17,841 bases of DNA from an uncultured Lachnospiraceae bacterium (GTDB taxonomy: Bacteria > Bacillota > Clostridia > Lachnospirales > Lachnospiraceae): the NCBI GenBank assembly GCA_944376975.1, contig CALWEE010000011.1:1-17841 (forward strand), in the 5' to 3' direction. The position numbers were made by a program, and so were the translations under genes. Numbering within the stretch: position 1 is the first letter of the stretch; each line of letters opens with the position of its first letter. Below, one piece after another: positions 6,835-15,811 of the stretch. Under the pieces are notes generated by a model. It was not told where the DNA came from and searched no databases. It worked only from the letters and a program-made list of their open reading frames with translations.

Positions 6835-8877
6835 TTACTGTTTTCCCGCAAGGCTGAGCAGAACGCCCGTCTTAAATATATTCCCATCCAGACTGATCAC
6901 GAACTTGCCGCCATGGGCTTCCACGATCTTCCGGGCCGCTCCCAGCCCTTTTCCGTCTTTCGGTATGCCGGTATCGGCAATGGCTTTCGCCGCGTCCAGC
7001 GCGGTCGCTTTCACTTCGTTTTTAACGATATAGATCAGCTTGCCCGCCTGGGTGTACATTTCCGCGTATATACGCGTGTTGTCTTTCGTATACTGCTCCA
7101 GGTTGTCATAGATCAGCGATATGATCTTCCAGACATCACCCCTCGGCACGTCCAGAAGGATCGGTTTCTCAGGCGCCCGTATGGTCACCGCCACGCCGTG
7201 CGCTTTTAACGACGCCCGGTGGAGCTTACGGATATCTTTGTTCAGCTGTGTGAAATCGTAGGCCCCTCCGCTTTCCGCCAGGGCCGCTCCCTGCGCCAGC
7301 ATGGTCTCGATCTCGTCTTTCGGGAGCATCACCGTCTCTTCGCCCGCGGCTGCCGCGGCTGCCTCAGCCGTCAGGCCTGCCGCCGTCGCCTCAGCGCTCT
7401 TCACAGCGTCCGCCACCGCGTCGTCCAGACGGACTGTCGCCCACGGATCTTCCTGCGCTGTCTCCGGTGAGATATCGGCCGGATCCGCGAAATCCAGATC
7501 AAGCGGCGCCGTCTCGCCAAGAATTTCCGCTTTACCGGCTTCTTCCGCCTCTGCCTGTCCTTCTGTCTCCTCCTCCGGTTCTTCTTCCATGTCCGGATTA
7601 TTGTGGAGGATCCAGCTGATAAAGCATACGTTTTCAATAACGAAAACGATGGGGATCAGGACGTATACGACCGGTATGCCAAGCACCGCGTACTGGCTGC
7701 ATGTGAACAGGGCAACGATCATGCCGCCGTTGATCAGAAGGAGCAGCAGCAGCGTCACGGCCACCCGGGCCGGTTTCGGCAGTCTGCCTATGGCTTTGCC
7801 CAGTACGTTGATCAGTTTATAGACCAGCATGCCCGTTACAAAGGTGCCAGCTTTGATGCGGCGCACCAGGCTGAAGTAACATTCGATCACGAATATATAG
7901 GCGAGGGCGACGCAGGCCACCAACAGGATGTCGTTCATGCGCCCTTCCGCCGCGAAATATGTATAAAGGAAATAACAGCCCACGGCCAGCGCGGCCGCGA
8001 TGATGATGGCCAGTTCCGTAAATATCTTGTCGACCCAGCACAGCTTCACGCCGTCATAGCCCTTTACCGAGCCGGCGGCTACCACGCAGAACACAAGGCA
8101 GAGGATGAACAGGATCAGTCCCGCCAGTCCCGTGATCCGCGCCAGGCTGAAGTTCCTGGTCAGCGACTGGAAACTTTCGTAACTTTTATAAAACCCGTCG
8201 TCTGCCGCTTTCAGCTGGTTGTCCACCGATGTGTAGATGGTGTACGTTTCCGAGCAGTTGGTCAGCCCGTCTTCCCAGGCGCCTGTATCCATCTGGCTCT
8301 GGGGCAGGCTGCTGTCCACGGAAAACCCGCCGTCCACGGAAGACAGCCTCAGGAAATACCCGCTGCTTTCAATGCGGGACACCGCGTCTTCGCCGCTTTT
8401 GACCACTTCGTTGTCCATGCCGTCATATACGACAAACGCGAAGTTGCCGTCTGTGGGCAGATAGCTGTCGATCAGTTCCTGATCCACTTCGCTGTCCAGG
8501 CGGGACGTTCCGGACTGACTGTCGATCGCCTCGACCAGTTCCAGAAGCTGCCCCACGCTCCGGTTGTATTCGGTCATGAACTCACCGCTCTGGTAATAAT
8601 CGGGAGCGCTCGTCCATGTTCCGCCGCTTCTGACATATTTGTAAATGATATATCCTGAAAAAAGAATGGCCATGGCCGCCACCATAAGGACCACCCGGGC
8701 CAGAAGCTTGACCGCGCGGCTCTTCGTCGGATGCCACCCGCTCTCGTCGATCGCCGCGAGCTGCTGCTGTATACGTTCTTCGTCTTCTCGCGTCAGCTCG
8801 GAATCGGGGATATCGGGTATCCTGGCGTCGCTGTCCACTTCATCCCAGAAGTCTTTTTTTCTTCCAAACAAGCCCAT
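6835..8877 (-). CDS. Six-TM membrane protein with degenerate histidine-kinase ATPase domain
   Basis: This is a 680-residue protein. A cytoplasmic N-tail (1-55, acidic) is followed by TM1 (about 58-78), an extracellular domain (about 82-245), TM2-TM6 (about 248-270, 286-308, 316-336, 371-391, 398-422), an acidic then Ala-rich low-complexity linker (about 430-535), and a C-terminal GHKL ATPase-like domain (about 565-675). The last domain keeps an N-box-like YDNLEQYTKDNTRIY with N592 and a G2-like GKGLGAARKIVEAHGG, but the G1/F region is shortened to ADTGIPKDG. No DHp phosphoacceptor motif (HExxT/HDxKTP) is present where it should be, before residue 565. From memory it resembles the large clostridial multi-TM sensor kinases that end in a similar ATPase domain. 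No response regulator is adjacent. The start has GGAGG 8 bases upstream. Confidence 0.75.
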   Translation of the reverse strand: MGLFGRKKDFWDEVDSDARIPDIPDSELTREDEERIQQQLAAIDESGWHPTKSRAVKLLARVVLMVAAMAILFSGYIIYKYVRSGGTWTSAPDYYQSGEFMTEYNRSVGQLLELVEAIDSQSGTSRLDSEVDQELIDSYLPTDGNFAFVVYDGMDNEVVKSGEDAVSRIESSGYFLRLSSVDGGFSVDSSLPQSQMDTGAWEDGLTNCSETYTIYTSVDNQLKAADDGFYKSYESFQSLTRNFSLARITGLAGLILFILCLVFCVVAAGSVKGYDGVKLCWVDKIFTELAIIIAAALAVGCYFLYTYFAAEGRMNDILLVACVALAYIFVIECYFSLVRRIKAGTFVTGMLVYKLINVLGKAIGRLPKPARVAVTLLLLLLINGGMIVALFTCSQYAVLGIPVVYVLIPIVFVIENVCFISWILHNNPDMEEEPEEETEGQAEAEEAGKAEILGETAPLDLDFADPADISPETAQEDPWATVRLDDAVADAVKSAEATAAGLTAEAAAAAAGEETVMLPKDEIETMLAQGAALAESGGAYDFTQLNKDIRKLHRASLKAHGVAVTIRAPEKPILLDVPRGDVWKIISLIYDNLEQYTKDNTRIYAEMYTQAGKLIYIVKNEVKATALDAAKAIADTGIPKDGKGLGAARKIVEAHGGKFVISLDGNIFKTGVLLSLAGKQ

Positions 8878-8931
8878 TTCTACGCCTCCTGTATGTTTCT
8901 GTCCGATTTTTTGATGTGCGATATCCAGTCC

Positions 8932-8960
8932 ATTTTACACTATATGCGTCTTCTTTTCAA
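8932..8960 (-). promoter_or_regulatory. Promoter of the sensor-kinase-like gene
   Basis: On the minus strand, TTGAAA (8955-8960), a 17-base spacer and TAAAAT (8932-8937) lie about 55 bases upstream of the start. The -10 is embedded in ATAGTGTAAAAT, which also occurs at 356-367. Confidence 0.72.
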
Positions 8961-9007
8961 TGTCTGCCCGGAATTTTCCGTGAAACCTTTCCGGCGCGGC
9001 CTTGTCG

Positions 9008-9952
9008 TCACGGCTTGAATCCCGCCACATCGGACAGCCACTGGTACAGATAATCGTAAACCTCTCCCCGGTTGATCTCGTTGAGGATCTCGTGCCGCCC
9101 ATCTTCAAAAAGCTTTAACGTCACGTCGCTCAGGCCGGCTTCTTCCCATGTCTCGCAGACAATATCCACGCCTTTGCCGAAATTGCCCACCGGGTCTTTA
9201 TCGCCGGATACGAACAGGACCGGCAGGTTTTTGGGAAGCTTTTCGATATTTTCCTGCTTCTCGATATAGATCAGCGACCGGAACAGTTCATGGTAGCCGT
9301 TCAGGGTAAATATGAACTGGCAGCGGGGCTCCGCCATATACGCGTCCACGATGGCCGGATCCCGGGTCAGCCAGTCGAAATCGGTCCGCGCCGGCTGGAA
9401 TTTTTTATTGTAAGAGCCAAAGGCCATCTTGTTGACCAGTTTGCTGCGGAAATGCCACCCTTTGAACAGGGCGATGAAACGGGTAAGGAGTTTTCCCGCC
9501 CGCGCCGTCATGGCCGACTGATGGCCGGTCCCCATGATGATGACGCCGTTGATGCCTTTGCCGTGCTGCATCAGGTAAGCGCGGGTCATAAAAGAACCCA
9601 TGCTGTGGCCCAGTATAAAATAGGGCACGTCGGGATATTTTTTCCGGAACTGACGGCGGATCTTGTGCATATCCGCGAGCACATGCTCAAACCCTTTCGT
9701 GTCGCCGAAATAGCCCCAGTCGTCGGTCGTCTTGACGGAATCGCCATGTCCCAGATGGTCATTGCCTGTGACCACAAACCCTTTCTGGCAGAGGAATCTG
9801 GCAAAATCGTCATAACGGTCGATATATTCCACCATGCCATGGGCGATCTGGAGCACGCCCCTTACCGGTTTGTCCTGAGGGATCCAGCATATACCGTGGA
9901 TCCGGGTTTCTTTATCTGAAGAACGAAAATAAAAATTCTGTTTTTTAACCAT
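9008..9952 (-). CDS. Alpha/beta hydrolase, monoacylglycerol-lipase-like (serine aminopeptidase S33 group)
   Basis: This 314-residue protein is probably a cytosolic carboxylester hydrolase. The nucleophile elbow GHSMG (115-119) carries S117. The oxyanion strand reads LQIAHGM (HG at 38-39), and GNDHLGHGDS (63-72) is the family's second signature. The acid is in SGDKDPV (D251 or D253) and the base is H287 in EDGRHEIL. A lid-like insert (about 145-225) lies between them, as in monoacylglycerol lipases and lysophospholipases. No signal peptide is present. The ATG lies inside the end of the sirtuin gene (8-base overlap) with GGGAGG 8 bases upstream, so the two are translationally coupled. Being in an operon with glycerol kinase fits release of glycerol from monoglycerides. 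The substrate is inferred, not shown. Confidence 0.88.
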   Translation of the reverse strand: MVKKQNFYFRSSDKETRIHGICWIPQDKPVRGVLQIAHGMVEYIDRYDDFARFLCQKGFVVTGNDHLGHGDSVKTTDDWGYFGDTKGFEHVLADMHKIRRQFRKKYPDVPYFILGHSMGSFMTRAYLMQHGKGINGVIIMGTGHQSAMTARAGKLLTRFIALFKGWHFRSKLVNKMAFGSYNKKFQPARTDFDWLTRDPAIVDAYMAEPRCQFIFTLNGYHELFRSLIYIEKQENIEKLPKNLPVLFVSGDKDPVGNFGKGVDIVCETWEEAGLSDVTLKLFEDGRHEILNEINRGEVYDYLYQWLSDVAGFKP

Positions 9953-10685
9953 TCACCGCACCTCCCAAAACGTCGCCTATACTGTCATGGATCAGCAGAT
10001 CGGCCCGGCTGTCATAAGGCGTCGCGCTCTTATTGATCAGCACCAGTTTGCTGCCCCGGTAATATTGGATGAACCCTGCCGCCGGATACACGTTCAGGGA
10101 TGTGCCGCCGATGATCAGCATATCGGCTTTCTGGATGGCCGATACGCTTCCAATGATCGTCCGCTCATCCAGGCTTTCCTCATACAGGACCACGTCCGGC
10201 TTGATCGTCCCGCCGCAGGCGTCGCATTTCGGCACGCCTTTTGTCTTCAGGATATGTTCCAGGCTGAAGGCTTTCCCGCATTTCATGCACCGGTTCCGGT
10301 GGACCGACCCGTGGAGTTCGTATACGCGCCGGCTGCCTGCCTGCTGATGGAGCCCGTCAATGTTCTGGGTCACCACCGCCTTAAGACGCCCTTCCGCCTC
10401 CAGACGGGCCAGCGCCTTATGGGCCTCGTTGGGCTCCGCGTCCGGATAGAGCATGGTGGACCGGTAAAAATCGTAAAAAATATCGGTATGTTCCATAAAA
10501 AACGTGTGGGACAGGATCTGTTCAGGAGGGCAGCCGTACTGGTTCACCGTCTGATAGATCCCTTTCTCGCTCCGAAAATCCGGTATGCCGCTTTCCGTGG
10601 ACACGCCCGCGCCCCCAAAAAAGACGATATTATCGGACGCGCGGAGCATCTCCCTTAATTTCAAGACGCTTTCTTTCGATGACAT
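9945..10685 (-). CDS. NAD-dependent protein deacylase, Sir2 family
   Basis: This is a 246-residue sirtuin. It uses NAD to remove acyl groups from lysines, giving nicotinamide and O-acyl-ADP-ribose. The NAD-binding signature GAGVSTESGIPDFRS is at 25-39, TQNIDGLH at 106-113, and the catalytic His is H125 in YELHGS. The zinc ligands are C133, C136, C154 and C157 (CMKC...CDAC). GGTSLNVYPAAGF (193-205) closes the Rossmann fold. The Ala-Tyr-Arg signature of class III desuccinylases (Y and R in the acyl pocket) is not evident, so deacetylation or long-chain deacylation is more likely than desuccinylation. The start has AAAGGAGG 7 bases upstream. It lies 18 bases after glpK and overlaps the lipase gene. 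It consumes NAD, which ties loosely to pncB in the same window. Confidence 0.95.
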   Translation of the reverse strand: MSSKESVLKLREMLRASDNIVFFGGAGVSTESGIPDFRSEKGIYQTVNQYGCPPEQILSHTFFMEHTDIFYDFYRSTMLYPDAEPNEAHKALARLEAEGRLKAVVTQNIDGLHQQAGSRRVYELHGSVHRNRCMKCGKAFSLEHILKTKGVPKCDACGGTIKPDVVLYEESLDERTIIGSVSAIQKADMLIIGGTSLNVYPAAGFIQYYRGSKLVLINKSATPYDSRADLLIHDSIGDVLGGAVNG

Positions 10686-10703
10686 CGGCAGTCCTCCTTT
10701 GTA

Positions 10704-13270
<2,567 letters not shown>

Positions 13271-13305
13271 AGATCGTTTCCCTTCTGCCATTTTTCAGTA
13301 GTTTC

Positions 13306-13334
13306 ATTATAGAACATTTTCACATTTTATTCAA
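13306..13334 (-). promoter_or_regulatory. Promoter of the TPR-glpK-sir2-lipase operon
   Basis: On the minus strand, TTGAAT (13329-13334), a 17-base spacer and a perfect TATAAT (13306-13311) give a start about 30 bases ahead of the ATG at 13270. No other promoter is apparent down to 9008. No clear cre site is recognised. Confidence 0.8.
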
Positions 13335-13344
13335 TCCGAAACCC

Positions 13345-13373
13345 TTTACTTATGTGTATTTTTCCTATACAAT
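13345..13373 (+). promoter_or_regulatory. Promoter of the cyclophilin gene
   Basis: TTTACT (13345-13350), a 17-base spacer and TACAAT (13368-13373) are divergent from, and only 11 bases away from, the -35 of the TPR-glpK promoter. Confidence 0.7.
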
Positions 13374-13422
13374 GGATATGCTCAGGCATGCCTGGCAGAC
13401 TTATTTTCAAAGGAGGATCTTT

Positions 13423-13944
13423 ATGGCAAATCCTATCGTTACGATCACTATGGAAAACGGCGATATCATGAAGGCGGAGCTTTATCCGGATATCGCGCCA
13501 AATACAGTCAATAACTTTATCTCGCTGATCCAGAAGGGCTTTTATAACGGCCTGATCTTCCACCGGGTCATCAAAGGTTTTATGATCCAGGGCGGCTGTC
13601 CGGACGGCACGGGCATGGGCGGCCCGGGTTACTCCATCCGGGGCGAATTTTCCCTGAACGGCTTTGACAACCCGCTGAAGCACACGCCGGGCGTTCTTTC
13701 CATGGCCCGGACCATGATGCCGGATTCCGCCGGTTCCCAGTTCTTCATCATGCACGAGGCCTCTCCCCATCTGGATGGTTCGTACGCCGCTTTCGGCAAG
13801 ATCGTCGAAGGCATGAACGTGGTGGACCGCATCGCCCGCGAAAAGACAAGCCGGGGCAACGACCGTCCGCTGAACGACCAGAAGATCGCGTCCATGACCG
13901 TGGAACTTTTCGGAAAATCCTATCCGGAACCGAAAAAGTGCTGA
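13423..13944 (+). CDS. Cyclophilin-type peptidyl-prolyl cis-trans isomerase
   Basis: This 173-residue single-domain cytosolic foldase interconverts cis and trans Xaa-Pro bonds. The active-site segment FHRVIKGFMIQGG (47-58) supplies R48, F53 and Q56. GSQFFI (104-109) gives Q106 and F107, and LDGSYAAFGKI (117-127) has Tyr where eukaryotic cyclophilins have Trp, as is common in bacteria. The ORF could be extended 23 codons upstream to 13354, but that ATG lies between the -35 and the -10. The chosen ATG has AAAGGAGG about 6 bases upstream. No signal peptide is present. A 7-bp stem (13968-13974/13993-13999) without a T-run follows and may be a weak terminator. Confidence 0.95.
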   Translation: MANPIVTITMENGDIMKAELYPDIAPNTVNNFISLIQKGFYNGLIFHRVIKGFMIQGGCPDGTGMGGPGYSIRGEFSLNGFDNPLKHTPGVLSMARTMMPDSAGSQFFIMHEASPHLDGSYAAFGKIVEGMNVVDRIAREKTSRGNDRPLNDQKIASMTVELFGKSYPEPKKC

Positions 13945-14036
13945 TCGGCTGACACAGGACCGACTGACGCCCGGGCCCGTCATATGGCGAGTCCGGGCGC
14001 ATGATAAAAGGCTCGGAAAATTTTTTAAAAAATACC

Positions 14037-14065
14037 TTGAAATTTTTTTGGATATCTGTTATTAT
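14037..14065 (+). promoter_or_regulatory. tRNA-Leu promoter
   Basis: TTGAAA (14037-14042), a 17-base spacer and TATTAT (14060-14065) place the start about 9 bases before the mature tRNA 5' end. Confidence 0.7.
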
Positions 14066-14080
14066 AGCATAGTCGCAAAT

Positions 14081-14163
14081 GCAGTTGTGGCGGAATGGCA
14101 GACGCGCTAGATTCAGGTTCTAGTGAGGTAACACTCGTGTGGGTTCAACTCCCATCAACTGCA
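14081..14163 (+). tRNA. tRNA-Leu (anticodon CAG)
   Basis: This is an 83-base class II tRNA. The acceptor stem is GCAGTTG (14081-14087) / CAACTGC (14156-14162) with discriminator A at 14163. The anticodon stem CTAGA/TCTAG holds the loop TTCAGGT, giving anticodon CAG, which reads CUG. A long variable arm (GTGAGGTAACACTCG) marks it as leucine. The T-arm has TTCAACT in the loop. CCA is not encoded; T7 follows directly. The AT-rich segment begins just after it. Confidence 0.95.
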
Positions 14164-14191
14164 TTTTTTTGATGGGTAAAACAATAGGAAG

Positions 14192-14240
14192 ATGGCTGAA
14201 ATTCCTTGTAAAATCAAGGGTTTCAGCCATTTTTCTTTTC
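14192..14240 (+). terminator. Terminator downstream of tRNA-Leu
   Basis: The stem ATGGCTGAAA (14192-14201) / TTTCAGCCAT (14221-14230) has an inner CCTTG/CAAGG pairing and is followed by a T-rich tract to 14239. A second small hairpin, CCCCTT-gccgg-AAGGGG, follows at 14240-14256. Confidence 0.85.
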
Positions 14241-14287
14241 CCCTTGCCGGAAGGGGATGGCCGTAAAGATCCGGGGCGTTTTTTAAC

Positions 14288-14316
14288 TTTACAAATAATC
14301 GCGAAAATGTTATGAT
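14288..14316 (+). promoter_or_regulatory. Promoter of the HTH-ATPase-STAS gene
   Basis: TTTACA (14288-14293), a 17-base spacer and TATGAT (14311-14316) are followed by an AT-rich leader and an AAGGAGG ribosome site, with the start codon at 14356. Confidence 0.7.
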
Positions 14317-14355
14317 TAAAATATATAAAAATATAGTTAAAAGCAAGGAGGCATT

Positions 14356-15390
14356 ATGAGTTTTACAGCTGAAAAAAGATCTCACATAAAAAAATATATT
14401 TTAGAAAAAATTGATAATGAACAGCTTGATGTTGTTAAAAGGACAGCAGAAGCCTTCAATATTTCCCTTAATACTGTTTATAGATATATAAGAGAATTGG
14501 AAAAAGACAAAATCATCAAGAAAAACGGAAAGATATATGATTTTGTCGAAAACGTTGATTTTTTTACTTTGCGAAGGAAGAACAGCGAACTTGCGGAAGA
14601 AGATATTATATATGAAACATATATCCAAAAATATGTACAAGGGCTGCCGGATAATGTTAAACAGATATGGCAATATTCTTTTATGGAGATGATGAATAAC
14701 GCCATTGACCATTCAGAAGCTGACAATGTGTATTTGCTAATTGCTCAAAATTACATGAATACACTTATTATAATTGATGATGATGGAATTGGAATATTCA
14801 GAAAAATAATGGAATATTATAAATACCATTCATTAGATGACGCGGTTAATGAATTGTTCAAGGGAAAATTAACAACAGATACAAGTACTCATTCCGGCGA
14901 AGGAATATTCTTTACTTCAAGAATATTAGATGATTTTGTAATAATATCTGATGGAAAAGTATTTTCACATAACAAATATGACGACTTCCTGAGTGGTATA
15001 AATGAAATAAGATCATTGGATCAATGGAAAGATCGAAAAGGGACGATCATTTGTATGAGGCTGTCTAATTTTAGCAAAAAAGTTCTGAAAGAGGTGTTTG
15101 ATATGTTTTCTGATACAGATGGCGGCTTTTCCAAAACGCGTATACCGATAAAAAACATTTTTGAAACATACCCTGTTTCCAGGTCACAAGCAAAAAGATT
15201 ATATCATCGATTTGAAAAATTTCACGAAATAGAACTTGATTTTTCTGACGTTGATGAAATAGGCCAGGGCTTTGCTCATGAATTATTTGTCGTTTTTCAA
15301 AATAAACACCCAGGCATAAAATTGATACCTGTGAACGTATCTTATGAAGTTGAAAAAATGATCAACCATGTTAAAAAAACTGTAAATTAG
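14356..15390 (+). CDS. HTH - GHKL ATPase - STAS-like (DUF4325) fusion protein
   Basis: This is a 344-residue protein with three modules. Residues about 8-60 are a winged-helix/HTH domain (VVKRTAEAFNISLNTVYRYI). Residues about 100-240 are a GHKL ATP-binding domain with N-box FMEMMNNAIDHS (N114, N115), G1 IDDDGIGIF (D143, G144, G146) and G2-like THSGEGIFFTSRI. Residues about 258-336 match DUF4325 as I remember it (SRSQAKRL, ELDFSDVDEIGQGFAHELF, LIPVNVS), a STAS-like fold. Pairing an anti-sigma-like kinase fold with a STAS fold recalls SpoIIAB/SpoIIAA partner switching, here in one chain with its own DNA-binding head. No phosphorylatable Ser/Thr is obvious in the STAS part. AAGGAGG lies about 6 bases upstream. 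It is AT-rich relative to neighbours, and transfer is likely. Confidence 0.85.
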   Translation: MSFTAEKRSHIKKYILEKIDNEQLDVVKRTAEAFNISLNTVYRYIRELEKDKIIKKNGKIYDFVENVDFFTLRRKNSELAEEDIIYETYIQKYVQGLPDNVKQIWQYSFMEMMNNAIDHSEADNVYLLIAQNYMNTLIIIDDDGIGIFRKIMEYYKYHSLDDAVNELFKGKLTTDTSTHSGEGIFFTSRILDDFVIISDGKVFSHNKYDDFLSGINEIRSLDQWKDRKGTIICMRLSNFSKKVLKEVFDMFSDTDGGFSKTRIPIKNIFETYPVSRSQAKRLYHRFEKFHEIELDFSDVDEIGQGFAHELFVVFQNKHPGIKLIPVNVSYEVEKMINHVKKTVN

Positions 15391-15434
15391 AAAATACATT
15401 CATTTTCGGATATCGATTTTCTGTTACAAGGAAA

Positions 15435-15463
15435 TTGACATCGCCCCATCGTTTGACTATAAT
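15435..15463 (+). promoter_or_regulatory. Perfect consensus promoter of the antitoxin-type small RNA
   Basis: TTGACA (15435-15440), exactly 17 bases and TATAAT (15458-15463) make up the promoter. It is the only fully consensus promoter noticed in the window. No ORF with a ribosome site follows, only a structured RNA ending in a terminator about 110 bases on. Confidence 0.88.
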
Positions 15464-15469
15464 ATACTT

Positions 15470-15574
15470 AACAAGGGAGCCGGAAGGTGAGTGCAGGTCA
15501 CCCGTCCCGGCGATATCTTCTAACTATTTAAAATAGTCGTCCTTATCTTTCCAGGAACAGGACGGCTATTTTTT
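15470..15574 (+). ncRNA. Putative antitoxin RNA of a par-like type I toxin-antitoxin locus
   Basis: The transcript is predicted from the consensus promoter to the terminator, about 105 nt. Its 5' half folds as GCCGG (15479-15483) / CCGGC (15507-15511) enclosing GGTGA/TCACC (15486-15490/15498-15502) with a 7-base loop. Its 3' half is the terminator hairpin, which overlaps the toxin stop codon. Bases 15485-15504 are a direct copy (16 of 20) of 15682-15701. Because the toxin mRNA runs on the opposite strand, the RNA is complementary to the toxin 5' leader and to the toxin 3' end. That is the arrangement of RNAII in the enterococcal par locus. The existence of the RNA is inferred from these signals. 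Confidence 0.7.
15530..15574. terminator. Shared bidirectional terminator of the toxin mRNA and the antitoxin RNA
   Basis: The stem AAAATAGTCGTCCT (15530-15543) pairs with AGGACGGCTATTTT (15559-15572), with one G-U wobble on the plus strand and a 15-base loop. It is followed by T6 (15569-15574). On the minus strand the same stem has one A-C mismatch and runs into CTATTTTAAAT. The toxin stop codon (15566-15568) is inside the stem. Confidence 0.82.
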
Positions 15575-15649
15575 ACGGGCATAAGAAAGAATAGCGACGA
15601 TGAGCAAGCCAACGCTTACAATCAGGCTTAATTCCTCATATGTACTCAT
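15566..15649 (-). CDS. Type I toxin peptide, holin-like (Hol_Tox type)
   Basis: This 27-residue peptide starts MSTYEELSLI, continues as one hydrophobic helix (IVSVGLLIVAILSYA) and ends RKK. The MxTYExL opening, single membrane span and basic tail match the short 'putative holin-like toxin' family and the N-terminus of B. subtilis TxpA (MSTYESLM), as I remember them. The likely effect is membrane damage when translated. The ribosome site AAGGAGGTGATC lies 4 bases ahead of the ATG and is very strong, but it can pair with UCACCU in the leader (15682-15687 on the opposite strand). The ORF is easily missed at 28 codons. It is expected to be controlled by the convergent RNA at 15470-15574. Confidence 0.82.
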   Translation of the reverse strand: MSTYEELSLIVSVGLLIVAILSYARKK

Positions 15650-15716
15650 AATGATCACCTCCTTCCGTAAGGTTTCGAAATAGGTGAAAGCACGTCCCCC
15701 GGTTCCCTAGGTAAAT

Positions 15717-15746
15717 ATGTTATTGTCATGGTGCGTATCTGGTCGA
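15717..15746 (-). promoter_or_regulatory. Probable toxin mRNA promoter
   Basis: On the minus strand, TCGACC (15741-15746), an 18-base spacer and TAACAT (15717-15722) each match consensus at 4 of 6 positions. Transcription would start near 15710, just before the direct-repeat copy, giving a leader of about 60 bases. It is much weaker than the antitoxin promoter, as expected for such loci. Confidence 0.4.
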
Positions 15747-15811
15747 GCGTGAATCCGTTAAAAGGCAAAAGCGCAACAAGAAAAAATATTACAAGAAAGG
15801 GCTTAAATATC

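Larger units (their letters stand above)
15485..15701 (+). repeat. Pair of 20-bp direct repeats flanking the toxin gene
   Basis: AGGTGAGTGCAGGTCACCCG at 15485-15504 and AGGTGAAAGCACGTCCCCCG at 15682-15701 match at 16 of 20 positions without gaps. One copy is near the 5' end of the plus-strand RNA. The other is in the 5' leader of the minus-strand toxin mRNA. Confidence 0.75.

Noticed and set aside
14155..14385. 76-codon minus-strand hydrophobic ORF
   Set aside because: It runs across the tRNA 3' end, its terminator and the promoter of the next gene. No ribosome site was seen, and the hydrophobicity comes from A/T-rich non-coding sequence.
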